Source: an uncultured Blautia sp. (lineage in GTDB: Bacteria; Bacillota; Clostridia; Lachnospirales; Lachnospiraceae). Taken from it: a stretch of DNA of 64,000 bases. Every line of letters begins with the position of its first letter. Position 1 is the stretch's first letter. The stretch spans positions 1-64,000 of the forward strand of contig CAKRXU010000004.1 in assembly GCA_934424575.1 (NCBI GenBank), written 5' to 3'. Below the pieces are notes generated by a model. The model worked only from the letters and a program-made list of their open reading frames with translations, did no database searches and was not told the origin of the DNA. The position numbers and the translations under genes are program-made. Positions 7,824-15,372 of the stretch are shown piece by piece.

Positions 7824-9557
7824 ATGGATTACAAAGAGGTATATGAGCAGTGGCTGTCCAACCCATACTTTGATGAAGCGACAAAGGAAGAATTAAAAAA
7901 TATTGCAGAAGATGACAATGAGATCAAAGAACGTTTTTATATGGATCTGGAGTTTGGTACCGCAGGTCTCCGTGGAATCATCGGAGCCGGAACCAACCGC
8001 ATGAACATCTATGTAGTAAGAAGAGCAACCCAGGGTCTTGCAAACTACATCGCAAAGGTTGACAAGAAATCACAGGGCGTTGCGATCGCATACGATTCCC
8101 GTCATATGTCACCGGAATTTGCCGAGGAAGCAGCTCGCTGTCTTGCAGCAAACGGAATCAAGGCATATATTTTTGAATCACTGAGACCGACACCGGAACT
8201 TTCTTTTGCAGTACGTCACCTTGGATGTGTTGCAGGTATCAATGTAACAGCCAGCCATAACCCGCCGGAATACAACGGATACAAGGTATACTGGGAAGAT
8301 GGCGCACAGATCACACCGCCTCACGACAGCGGAATCATGGGAGAGGTTAAATCTATCTCTGACTGGAATACTGTTAAGACTATGGACAAGGCAGAAGCAG
8401 AAAAAGCAGGTCTGTTCCAGGTAATCGGCAAAGAAGTAGACGATGCTTACATGGCAGAGCTTAAGAAACAGGTCCTTCACATGGATGCGATCAAGGCTGA
8501 GGGCAAGAACCTTAAGGTTGTTTATACACCTCTTCACGGCACAGGAAACATCCCGGCAAGAAGAATCCTCAAAGAACTTGGATTTGAGAATGTTTACGTT
8601 GTCAAAGAGCAGGAACTGCCGGACGGAGATTTCCCGACAGTAAGCTATCCGAACCCGGAAGCAGCAGAGGCATTCGAACTTGGACTGAAACTTGCCAAAG
8701 AAGTAGACGCAGACCTCGTTCTGGCAACAGACCCGGATGCAGACCGTCTTGGTGTACGTGTCAAGGACAAGAACGGCGAATATCATGATCTGACAGGAAA
8801 CATGTCAGGCTGCCTGCTTGCAAACTATGAGATCAGCCAGAAGAAAGCAATCAACGGAAGTCTTCCGGAAGATGGCGCGCTGATCAAAACCATCGTTACC
8901 ACAAACCTGGCAGATGCGATCGCCAAAGGATATGGCGTAAAACTGATCGAAGTTCTGACAGGATTCAAATTCATCGGACAGCAGATCCTCGGATTCGAGC
9001 AGAGCGGCAAAGGAAGCTACCTCTTCGGATTTGAAGAGAGCTACGGCTGCCTGATCGGTACATATGCAAGAGACAAAGATGCGATCGTAGCTACAATGGC
9101 ACTCTGCGAAGCTGCTGCATACTACAAGACTCAGGGCAAGACCCTCTGGGATGCAATGATCGAGATGTACGAACAGTTTGGTTACTACAAAGATGCGATC
9201 CAGTCTGTAACCATGAAGGGAATCGAAGGACTTCAGAAGATCCAGGAGATCATGAATTCCCTGCGTCAGAATCCGCCGGCAGAGTTTGCAGGACACAAGG
9301 TAGTTGCTGTAAGAGACTACAAAGCAGATACTATTACAGACGTAGCAACAGGTGCAGTGAAACCTACAGGACTTCCGAACTCTAACGTTCTGTACTATGA
9401 ACTGACAGATGACGCATGGGTATGCGTTCGTCCGTCCGGAACAGAGCCGAAGGTTAAATTCTACTATGGTGTTAAGGGAACTTCTCTTGCAGATGCAGAT
9501 GAGAAATCTGACATCATGGGCAAGGCAGTTCTGGATATGGTTGACTCCATGAAATAA
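7824..9557 (+). CDS. pgcA: Alpha-phosphoglucomutase / phosphomannomutase
   Basis: It interconverts glucose 1-phosphate and glucose 6-phosphate (and possibly the mannose forms), linking glycolysis with cell-envelope sugar nucleotides. The 577-residue length is that of the PgcA-type Firmicutes enzyme. All alpha-D-phosphohexomutase signatures are present: the phosphoserine loop VTASHNPPEYNGYK (about 145), the metal-binding DPDADRLG, the sugar-binding GFEESYG, and the phosphate-binding RPSGTEPK near the C-terminus. Start ATG 7824 follows GGGAGG; an upstream in-frame ATG at 7773 lies close to the promoter and lacks a site. mazG follows after 15 bases. Confidence 0.93.
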   Translation: MDYKEVYEQWLSNPYFDEATKEELKNIAEDDNEIKERFYMDLEFGTAGLRGIIGAGTNRMNIYVVRRATQGLANYIAKVDKKSQGVAIAYDSRHMSPEFAEEAARCLAANGIKAYIFESLRPTPELSFAVRHLGCVAGINVTASHNPPEYNGYKVYWEDGAQITPPHDSGIMGEVKSISDWNTVKTMDKAEAEKAGLFQVIGKEVDDAYMAELKKQVLHMDAIKAEGKNLKVVYTPLHGTGNIPARRILKELGFENVYVVKEQELPDGDFPTVSYPNPEAAEAFELGLKLAKEVDADLVLATDPDADRLGVRVKDKNGEYHDLTGNMSGCLLANYEISQKKAINGSLPEDGALIKTIVTTNLADAIAKGYGVKLIEVLTGFKFIGQQILGFEQSGKGSYLFGFEESYGCLIGTYARDKDAIVATMALCEAAAYYKTQGKTLWDAMIEMYEQFGYYKDAIQSVTMKGIEGLQKIQEIMNSLRQNPPAEFAGHKVVAVRDYKADTITDVATGAVKPTGLPNSNVLYYELTDDAWVCVRPSGTEPKVKFYYGVKGTSLADADEKSDIMGKAVLDMVDSMK

Positions 9558-9572
9558 TCAGGTAACTGGCGT

Positions 9573-9953
9573 ATGCAGGAATTTGATAGATTTATGGAAG
9601 TTGTCCGGGAACTCCGGAAGAAATGTCCGTGGGACAGTGTGCAGACACATGAAAGCTTGAAACCATATCTTATGGAGGAATCAGGAGAAGTTCTCGAAGG
9701 AATTGACCGCCTGAATACAGAGGGCGACAGCCGGAACCTCTGCGAAGAACTGGGAGATGTTCTGTTCCAGGTTGCACTTCACAGTGTGATCGCGGAGGAA
9801 GAGGGAATTTTTACGATCGAGGATGTGATTTCGGGTGTAGAATCCAAAATGAAATTCCGCCATCCGAAGATTTTTTCGCCGGATGATGCAGAGGCAGTGT
9901 CTTTGTCCTGGGATGAATTGAAAGCCCGTGAAAGACAGAAAAAATCAGATTGA
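9573..9953 (+). CDS. mazG: MazG family nucleotide pyrophosphohydrolase
   Basis: The 126-residue protein is a single MazG domain: CPWDSVQTHESLKPYL at the N-terminus and the EESGEVLE / EELGDVLFQ metal-binding helices. MazG enzymes hydrolyse non-canonical or excess NTPs to NMP and pyrophosphate. The E. coli type has two tandem domains; this is the short single-domain form common in clostridia. It ends just before the hup promoter. In many Firmicutes mazG precedes the hup-rqcP-yabP cluster, as here. Confidence 0.88.
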   Translation: MQEFDRFMEVVRELRKKCPWDSVQTHESLKPYLMEESGEVLEGIDRLNTEGDSRNLCEELGDVLFQVALHSVIAEEEGIFTIEDVISGVESKMKFRHPKIFSPDDAEAVSLSWDELKARERQKKSD

Positions 9954-10004
9954 TTTTTTACTCCCAAAAACGACAGGAGACCGCTTCTGATAGCAGGAAA
10001 AGCC

Positions 10005-10033
10005 TTGACAATTTGACACAAAAGGTATATATA
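10005..10033 (+). promoter_or_regulatory. Sigma-A promoter of hup
   Basis: TTGACA (10005-10010) and TATATA (10028-10033) are 17 bp apart. A second TTGACA at 10013-10018 overlaps the spacer but has a poor matching -10. Confidence 0.75.
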
Positions 10034-10107
10034 TAGTAGATAGCGTGCATATGCCAGGAAGCATTACGCAATAAATAAGAAAGAGATTATTTAGAGGAGG
10101 AAACACC

Positions 10108-10383
10108 ATGAATAAAACAGAATTAGTAGCAGCAATGGCGAAAGAGACAAACCTTTCCAAGAAAGACGTAGAGGCAGTTTTAAAATCTTTCACCGACGTT
10201 GTGGCATCCGAATTAAAAAAAGGTGGAAAAATCCAGTTAGTAGGTTTTGGTACATTTGAAGTAAGCGAAAGAGCAGCAAGAGAAGGAAGAAATCCTCAGA
10301 CTGGCGAGACAATGACAATCGCAGCTTCCAAGGCACCGAAATTCAAAGCAGGAAAAGCTCTGAAAGATCTGGTAAACGAATAA
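10108..10383 (+). CDS. hup: DNA-binding protein HU
   Basis: This 91-residue nucleoid protein has the full HU/IHF family pattern: two N-terminal helices (MNKTELVAAMAKE ...), the GFGTFEV turn and the arm with RNPQTGETM. HU bends and compacts DNA as a dimer. It has its own strong promoter and a strong terminator, consistent with high expression independent of the downstream genes. Confidence 0.96.
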   Translation: MNKTELVAAMAKETNLSKKDVEAVLKSFTDVVASELKKGGKIQLVGFGTFEVSERAAREGRNPQTGETMTIAASKAPKFKAGKALKDLVNE

Positions 10384-10397
10384 TTATAGCGTATGAC

Positions 10398-10426
10398 TGG
10401 GGGAACGATAAGTTCCCCCATTTTTT
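10398..10426 (+). terminator. Rho-independent terminator after hup
   Basis: TGGGGGAAC (10398-10406) pairs perfectly with GTTCCCCCA (10412-10420), followed by TTTTTT. Confidence 0.93.
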
Positions 10427-10454
10427 ACGTTTTGCATAATGTAAAGGAGAATTT

Positions 10455-10697
10455 ATGAGACTTGATAAATATCTGAAGATTTCACGTTTGATCAAGAGAA
10501 GAACGGTAGCGAATGAAGCCTGCGATGCAGGAAGAGTCCTTGTCAATGACCGTCCTGCCAAAGCCTCCGCACAGGTCAAGGCGGGAGACACTATTGAGAT
10601 CCAGTTTGGCGGCGGCAAGAATGTCAAAGTAGAAGTCCTTGAGGTAAAAGATACTGTCCGTAAGGAAGATGCGGAAAATCTTTACAAGTATCTCTGA
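10455..10697 (+). CDS. rqcP: S4 RNA-binding protein, RqcP (YabO/HslR-like)
   Basis: The 80-residue protein consists of one S4 domain (MRLDKYLKISRLIKRRTVA ... GRVLVNDRPAKASAQVKAGD). RqcP in B. subtilis binds obstructed 50S subunits and helps RqcH add alanine tails to stalled chains. The position directly upstream of yabP, yabQ and divIC is the same as in B. subtilis, which supports orthology over other S4 proteins. An AAAGGAG site precedes ATG 10455. Confidence 0.88.
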   Translation: MRLDKYLKISRLIKRRTVANEACDAGRVLVNDRPAKASAQVKAGDTIEIQFGGGKNVKVEVLEVKDTVRKEDAENLYKYL

Positions 10698-10737
10698 CAA
10701 AAACGAACTTGTATATAATATTCCGGGAGGGCACAGG

Positions 10738-10766
10738 GTCTATTTGAACCGGTCGTTACATAAACT
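10738..10766 (+). promoter_or_regulatory. Candidate sigma-E promoter of yabP
   Basis: GTCTATTT (10738-10745) and CATAAACT (10759-10766) are 13 bp apart, close to the sigma-E pattern GKMATATT and CATACANT. yabP and yabQ are mother-cell sporulation genes in B. subtilis, so the position fits. Confidence 0.45.
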
Positions 10767-10797
10767 AAAGATGTAATGGTCGACAGGAGGCGAATGA

Positions 10798-11079
10798 ATG
10801 GAAGAAACCAGAACACGGAGGCCTCACAGACTGATTCTGGAAAACCGGAAAGAAGGTACGATTTCAGGGGTTCAGGATGTCCATTCCTTTAATGAAGAAG
10901 AAATTCTTCTGCTCACAGAAGATGGGAAACTTCAGATCAGAGGAGAACAGCTTCATATAAAAGGACTGAATTTAGAAAAAGGAGAAGCAAATATTGAGGG
11001 TAAGGTAAACAGCCTGACATATTTGTCCAAGAGTGTACCGAAGAAAGAAGAAAAACTGCTGAACCGGATATTTCGCTAG
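10798..11079 (+). CDS. yabP: Sporulation protein YabP
   Basis: This 93-residue protein belongs to the YabP/YqfC family: an all-beta core reading RLILENRKEGTISGVQDVHSFNEEEILLLTEDG and LHIKGLNLEKGEANIEGKV. In B. subtilis YabP is made in the mother cell and is needed for spore cortex and coat assembly. AGGAGG at 10785-10790 precedes ATG 10798 by 7 bases; an ATG at 10794 is in another frame. It is followed after 2 bases by yabQ. Confidence 0.88.
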   Translation: MEETRTRRPHRLILENRKEGTISGVQDVHSFNEEEILLLTEDGKLQIRGEQLHIKGLNLEKGEANIEGKVNSLTYLSKSVPKKEEKLLNRIFR

Positions 11080-11081
11080 GA

Positions 11082-11504
11082 ATGAGCAGTTATATAAAAC
11101 TGGAAATAATTTTGTTCCTTCGGATGGCGGGAATGGGAGCAATGCTGCTTTTCATTTACAGACTGCTGGGAATCCTGCGATGGTGGTCATCAGGAAAAAA
11201 GACACTGGCAGTTATTGATCTTCTGTATTGGATCCTGGCAGCGGGTACATTTTTCTTCGAAATCTATCGGTATAATGAGGGTGTTCTGAGGATCTTTTTA
11301 TTGTCGGCTGTGTTTTTGGGCGCTTTTTTTATGAATTCTTTGTTAAAGAGGTTGATATTTTATGTTAAAAGAGGTAAAATTTTTATAATCAGCTATATGG
11401 AAAAACGACATTTTCCGATAAAAAACCGCTTTTGTAATTTGAAGAGAGGAAAGCAGATTGAAAAGCTCCAAAAAAAAGAAAAAAAGCACAAGAATATTAA
11501 ATAA
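11082..11504 (+). CDS. yabQ: Spore cortex biosynthesis protein YabQ
   Basis: The 140-residue membrane protein has three or four hydrophobic segments (about 8-28, 44-60, 67-86) and a Lys-rich C-terminal tail. YabQ localises to the forespore membranes and is required for the cortex in B. subtilis. Identification rests on membrane topology, size and fixed position between yabP and divIC. Its 3' end overlaps the divIC start by 47 bases, so the two proteins share coding DNA in different frames. Confidence 0.82.
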   Translation: MSSYIKLEIILFLRMAGMGAMLLFIYRLLGILRWWSSGKKTLAVIDLLYWILAAGTFFFEIYRYNEGVLRIFLLSAVFLGAFFMNSLLKRLIFYVKRGKIFIISYMEKRHFPIKNRFCNLKRGKQIEKLQKKEKKHKNIK

Positions 11505-11772
11505 TTACCTTGGAATGGCTGCGATATCGGTAGTTGCTTTGATTCTTCTGGCAGTTCTTACTTTGCAGAGTAAAGAGCTTGAGACCAGAATCTCATCCTA
11601 CGATACAAGGGCAGCCGAGATTAGAGCGTCCATAGAGGAAGAACAGGAACGCACCAAGCAGATCGATGAAGAAAAAGAATATATGCAGACAGATGAATAT
11701 GTGGCAGAAGTAGCAAGAGACAAACTTGGACTTGTCAAAAGCAACGAGATTGTCTTTGAAGAAGAGAAATAG
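11458..11772 (+). CDS. divIC: Septum formation initiator, DivIC/FtsB family
   Basis: The 104-residue protein has a basic cytoplasmic N-terminus, one membrane span (about 18-38) and an extracellular coiled coil ending in the family motif EYVAEVARDKLGLVKSNEIVFEE. DivIC pairs with FtsL in the divisome and helps activate septal peptidoglycan synthesis. The start is TTG at 11458, after GAGAGGA, inside the end of yabQ. Placing a division gene inside a sporulation operon is usual for this locus. Confidence 0.88.
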   Translation: MKSSKKKKKSTRILNNYLGMAAISVVALILLAVLTLQSKELETRISSYDTRAAEIRASIEEEQERTKQIDEEKEYMQTDEYVAEVARDKLGLVKSNEIVFEEEK

Positions 11773-11814
11773 CACATATTTTGGAGAAAATTTTTTTAAG
11801 ATAGGTACCTGTAT

Positions 11815-11847
11815 TTGACATATATTTTACAAATTCCCTTTTATAAT
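11815..11847 (+). promoter_or_regulatory. spoIIE-type promoter with 21-bp spacer and possible Spo0A box
   Basis: TTGACA (11815-11820) and TATAAT (11842-11847) both match consensus exactly, but the spacer is 21 bp. TTTGACA (11814-11820) overlaps the -35 and differs by one base from the inverse 0A box TTCGACA. The B. subtilis spoIIE promoter is also a sigma-A promoter with a 21-bp spacer that depends on Spo0A. Confidence 0.6.
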
Positions 11848-11882
11848 TTCTCTTAATGAAATATATCGGGGGAGGGAAAAAT

Positions 11883-13376
11883 ATGCAGGAATGGATAATT
11901 GCCATGCTCGTGATCAGTATTCTTCTGATCCTACGGGACATGGCAAAAACTGTCTTGAAGGGAAGAAAATCCAAAAAAGAGGAATCTTTTCCTTTATACG
12001 GAGAGCATCCCCAGAAAGAAAGGGTAGAGCGGTACGCAGCTTCCTTCCAGAAACTGGCAGATACTTTTTATGGAATGCCATACAAAAAAGAGTACTTAAG
12101 CAGTGTGCAAGTAGAGAATGTTATCCGGGAGACAGGAGAGAATGTCTGTGCAGGCTGTTATCGAAGAGAACTGTGCTGGGGTGAACATGCAGCAGAAATG
12201 TATCAGGGTGCGGAGACAATGGTACGGGCGGTTGAGCAGGCAGATGAGACCAAGACAGAAGAAGTAAGAAAGCAGTGGAGTGAAGTCTGCGGCAAATCTG
12301 TACAATATCTTCAAATGCTGCGGGAAAGTTTCCAGAATGCAAAACAGGAAATGATATGGGGAAACCGTATGATCGAGAGCCGGCTTGCAGTTGCACAGCA
12401 GATGAATGAGATTTCGCATATTATGCAGATGATCGCAGAGGAGCTTTATGATATCAGTGCGGCGGAACCGATGTTTCATGAGGAACTTGCCAAAAAACTC
12501 CGCAGACATCATGTGATCCTCAAACATGCATGGGTAATGGACAAGGTGGAAGGAAGAAGACAGATATTTCTCACAATGCGTGCGAGAAGTGGGCAGTGTA
12601 TTTCTGTAAATGAGATCGCACATATTCTGTCAGAAATCTGTAAATGTACAATGACATCGGCACCGGGAAGCCGCTGTATTGTAAATCGGGATTTTCATAC
12701 GGTTCAGTTTGTAGAAGATGTCAGCTACCAGATGCTGTACGGTGTAGCAAAACTTACACGAGAAAAAGAAAAAGTTTCCGGAGACAACTATATTTGCCGT
12801 CAGGAAGATGGTGGAAGATTTGTAATGTGCCTTTCGGACGGAATGGGATCCGGGATGGATGCGTGCAAAGAAAGTGAAATTGTGGTAGAATTACTTGAAC
12901 AGTTTCTGGAGTCTGGATTTTCGCAGGAAGCAGCGGCGAGGATGGTAAATTCTGCGCTTGTGCTAAATGGAAGAGAAGGGATGTTTTCGACGGTCGATAT
13001 CTGTGCAGTGGATCTCTATACAGGAATCTGTGAATTCCTCAAGGCCGGTGCGGCGGCTACTTTTATCAAAAGGGATCATTGGGTGGAAGCCATTGCTTCT
13101 GAGAGCCTTGCAGTCGGACTGGTACAGAGGATTGATTTTGATATGGCTTCCCGGAAATTATATCATGGGGACTGCCTTGTTATGATGACAGATGGCGTTT
13201 TGGATGCGCTTCCAAAAGAACGGGAAGAGGAAACGATGAAAGAGATCATCCTGGATGTGAAGGAGGAAGCCCCGCGTGAGATCAGCCGGGGAATCCTGGA
13301 AAGAGTGCTGGGATACAGCGATTATCGGGCAAAGGATGACATGACGGTGCTTGTGGCAAATGTGGTAAGGAAATAA
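11883..13376 (+). CDS. spoIIE: SpoIIE-like serine/threonine phosphatase with a single membrane segment
   Basis: The C-terminal half (about 285-497) is a PPM/SpoIIE phosphatase domain with the metal-binding FVMCLSDGMGSGMDA, FSTVDICAVD, VMMTDGVLDAL and KDDMTVLVA motifs. The middle carries the Cys-rich SpoIIE signature CAGCYRRELCWGEH. SpoIIE dephosphorylates SpoIIAA to free sigma-F in the forespore. B. subtilis SpoIIE is over 800 residues with ten membrane spans; this protein is 497 residues with only one hydrophobic segment (about 4-22). Start 11883 follows GGGGGAGGG and is preceded by a spoIIE-like promoter. The locus (divIC-spoIIE-tilS-hpt-ftsH) is the canonical spoIIE position, so I take it as the orthologue. 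Confidence 0.8.
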   Translation: MQEWIIAMLVISILLILRDMAKTVLKGRKSKKEESFPLYGEHPQKERVERYAASFQKLADTFYGMPYKKEYLSSVQVENVIRETGENVCAGCYRRELCWGEHAAEMYQGAETMVRAVEQADETKTEEVRKQWSEVCGKSVQYLQMLRESFQNAKQEMIWGNRMIESRLAVAQQMNEISHIMQMIAEELYDISAAEPMFHEELAKKLRRHHVILKHAWVMDKVEGRRQIFLTMRARSGQCISVNEIAHILSEICKCTMTSAPGSRCIVNRDFHTVQFVEDVSYQMLYGVAKLTREKEKVSGDNYICRQEDGGRFVMCLSDGMGSGMDACKESEIVVELLEQFLESGFSQEAAARMVNSALVLNGREGMFSTVDICAVDLYTGICEFLKAGAAATFIKRDHWVEAIASESLAVGLVQRIDFDMASRKLYHGDCLVMMTDGVLDALPKEREEETMKEIILDVKEEAPREISRGILERVLGYSDYRAKDDMTVLVANVVRK

Positions 13377-13410
13377 TTTGGCAGAGCACATTGGAGAATG
13401 AGGAAAGCAG

Positions 13411-14826
13411 ATGCAGGAAAAAACATTTAACAAGGTGAGCGGGTTTGTCAGTGAAAATGAAATGATCCCAGAGGGATGTATGGTCATCGCAGGTGTATCT
13501 GGCGGGAATGATTCTATGACAATGCTGGATCTTTTACGCAGAATGCAGAAAAAACAACATTTTGGATTACAGGTTGTACATGTGAATCATGGGATACGTG
13601 GAGAAGAGGCAGAGAGAGACCAGCGCATGGTAGAAATGGTCTGTGCGGAATGGAAACTTTCCTGCAGTGTTTATTGCTATGATGTGCCGGCACTTTCGGC
13701 AAAATGGAAGACTGGCTCAGAAGAGACAGGGAGAATTGTCCGAAGACAGGCATTTGAGGATGAAAAGAAGAAATGGCAGCAGAAATATCGCGTTTGCAGG
13801 ATCGCACTGGCGCATAATACAAATGACCTTGCTGAGACGATGCTGCATCATCTGGCCAGGGGAACAGGAATCAGAGGACTTTGTTCTCTGAGACCGGTAA
13901 ATGGAGAAGAAATACGCCCCCTTTTGTGTTTAGAAAGAAGAGAAATTGACGATTATATTAAAGAACATCAGATTCCGAGTGTTCAGGACAGCAGCAATCT
14001 GGAAGACGAATATACAAGAAACCGGATCCGCAGGCACCTTCTCCCTGTGATGGAGCGGGAGATCAATGCCAGAGCCATTGAGCATATGGCAGAAACTTCA
14101 AAAATGCTGGCGCAGGCAGAGGAGTTTCTGACAGAAGAAGCAGGTGCGCTGATCCGGAATTATCAGGAAACAGACGGAACGTATTGTCTGGATGATGCGT
14201 TCTTTGCGAAAAAAGAAATTCTTGTAAAATACGGGGTCCGGGCGGTATTGGAGAATCTCGGCGGACACCGGCGGGATCTGACGCAGGTTCATATCCGTCA
14301 GGTGATGGAGTTGTATTCCTGTCAGGTGAGTAAACAAATTTCTCTTCCATATGGGATGGAAGCAGTTCGAAGCTACGATGGAGTGATCATCAGAAAGAAA
14401 CAACAGCAGATGTTATCGGATGCCGGATGCCAGAAGGAAGTTTTCTTTCTTTCAACTGCATCAGGAGAGACGGAAACACCTTTTGGAAGATTTCGTATTA
14501 AAGTTTTTTCCTATTCCGGTGAGAAGATTTTAGAAAAAAAGTATACGAAATGGTTTGATTGTGATAAAATAAAGTGCGGTTTGTCAGTCCGTACCCGCAA
14601 AACGGGAGATTATCTCATTGTCGGCAGGGACGGAGGCCGCAAAAAGCTGACCAGATGCATGATCGATGATAAATTTCCAAAGGAGACCAGAGATCAGGTT
14701 CCGCTGATCGCAGATGACGGGGAGATTTTGTGGATCATAGGCGGAAGGATCAGCGAACGGTATAAAATTACTTCATGCACAAGAAATGTATTAGAAATTA
14801 CATACCAAGGAGGAACCAGGTTATGA
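13411..14826 (+). CDS. tilS: tRNA(Ile)-lysidine synthase
   Basis: It converts C34 of the CAU-anticodon tRNA-Ile to lysidine using ATP and lysine, so that AUA is read as isoleucine. The 471-residue protein has the PP-loop SGGNDSM (about 30-36), HVNHGIRG, AHNTNDLAETMLHHLARGTG and the RNRIRRHLLP signature, followed by the TilS substrate-binding and C-terminal domains (about 220-470). The stop overlaps the hpt start (ATGA). Interval and orientation match the conserved spoIIE-tilS-hpt-ftsH order. Confidence 0.92.
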   Translation: MQEKTFNKVSGFVSENEMIPEGCMVIAGVSGGNDSMTMLDLLRRMQKKQHFGLQVVHVNHGIRGEEAERDQRMVEMVCAEWKLSCSVYCYDVPALSAKWKTGSEETGRIVRRQAFEDEKKKWQQKYRVCRIALAHNTNDLAETMLHHLARGTGIRGLCSLRPVNGEEIRPLLCLERREIDDYIKEHQIPSVQDSSNLEDEYTRNRIRRHLLPVMEREINARAIEHMAETSKMLAQAEEFLTEEAGALIRNYQETDGTYCLDDAFFAKKEILVKYGVRAVLENLGGHRRDLTQVHIRQVMELYSCQVSKQISLPYGMEAVRSYDGVIIRKKQQQMLSDAGCQKEVFFLSTASGETETPFGRFRIKVFSYSGEKILEKKYTKWFDCDKIKCGLSVRTRKTGDYLIVGRDGGRKKLTRCMIDDKFPKETRDQVPLIADDGEILWIIGGRISERYKITSCTRNVLEITYQGGTRL

Positions 14827-15356
14827 GTGAGAAAATCAAGGTTTTACTGAGCGAAGAAGAAGTGGATGCAAGAATCCAGCAGGTTGCTGCCAAGATCAGC
14901 AAGGACTATGCAGGCAAGGAAGTTCATCTGATCTGCGTACTGAAGGGCGGCGTGTTCTTTACCTGTGAACTTGCAAAGAGAATTACTGTACCGGTAACTC
15001 TGGACTTCATGTCCGTATCCAGTTACGGAGATGATACCAAGTCAAGTGGTGTTGTCAAGATCGTGAAGGATCTGGACCAGCCGCTGATCGGTAAGGATGT
15101 GCTGATCGTAGAGGATATCATTGACTCAGGAAGAACATTAAGCTATCTGCTCAAGATTCTTGAGGACAGACATCCAAACAGCATCCGTCTGTGTACTCTG
15201 CTTGACAAGCCAGAGCGCAGAGTTAAGAAAGAGGTAAAAGTAGATTACTGCTGCTTCAATATTCCAGATGAGTTTGTTGTAGGATATGGGCTTGACTATG
15301 CTCAGAAGTACAGAAACCTCCCGTTCATCGGAGTTGTGGAATTTGACGGCGAGTGA
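14823..15356 (+). CDS. hpt: Hypoxanthine phosphoribosyltransferase
   Basis: It salvages hypoxanthine (and often guanine) to IMP/GMP with PRPP. The 177-residue protein shows the HGPRT pattern: CVLKGGVFF, the PRPP loop VLIVEDIIDSGRTLSYL (about 96-112) and the VGYGLDYAQKYRNLPFIG C-terminus. Start ATG 14823 follows AAGGAGG and overlaps the tilS stop by four bases; the frame is open further upstream but inside tilS. Only 16 bases separate it from ftsH. Confidence 0.94.
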   Translation: MSEKIKVLLSEEEVDARIQQVAAKISKDYAGKEVHLICVLKGGVFFTCELAKRITVPVTLDFMSVSSYGDDTKSSGVVKIVKDLDQPLIGKDVLIVEDIIDSGRTLSYLLKILEDRHPNSIRLCTLLDKPERRVKKEVKVDYCCFNIPDEFVVGYGLDYAQKYRNLPFIGVVEFDGE

Positions 15357-15372
15357 AAGGAGATTCAGTTAA

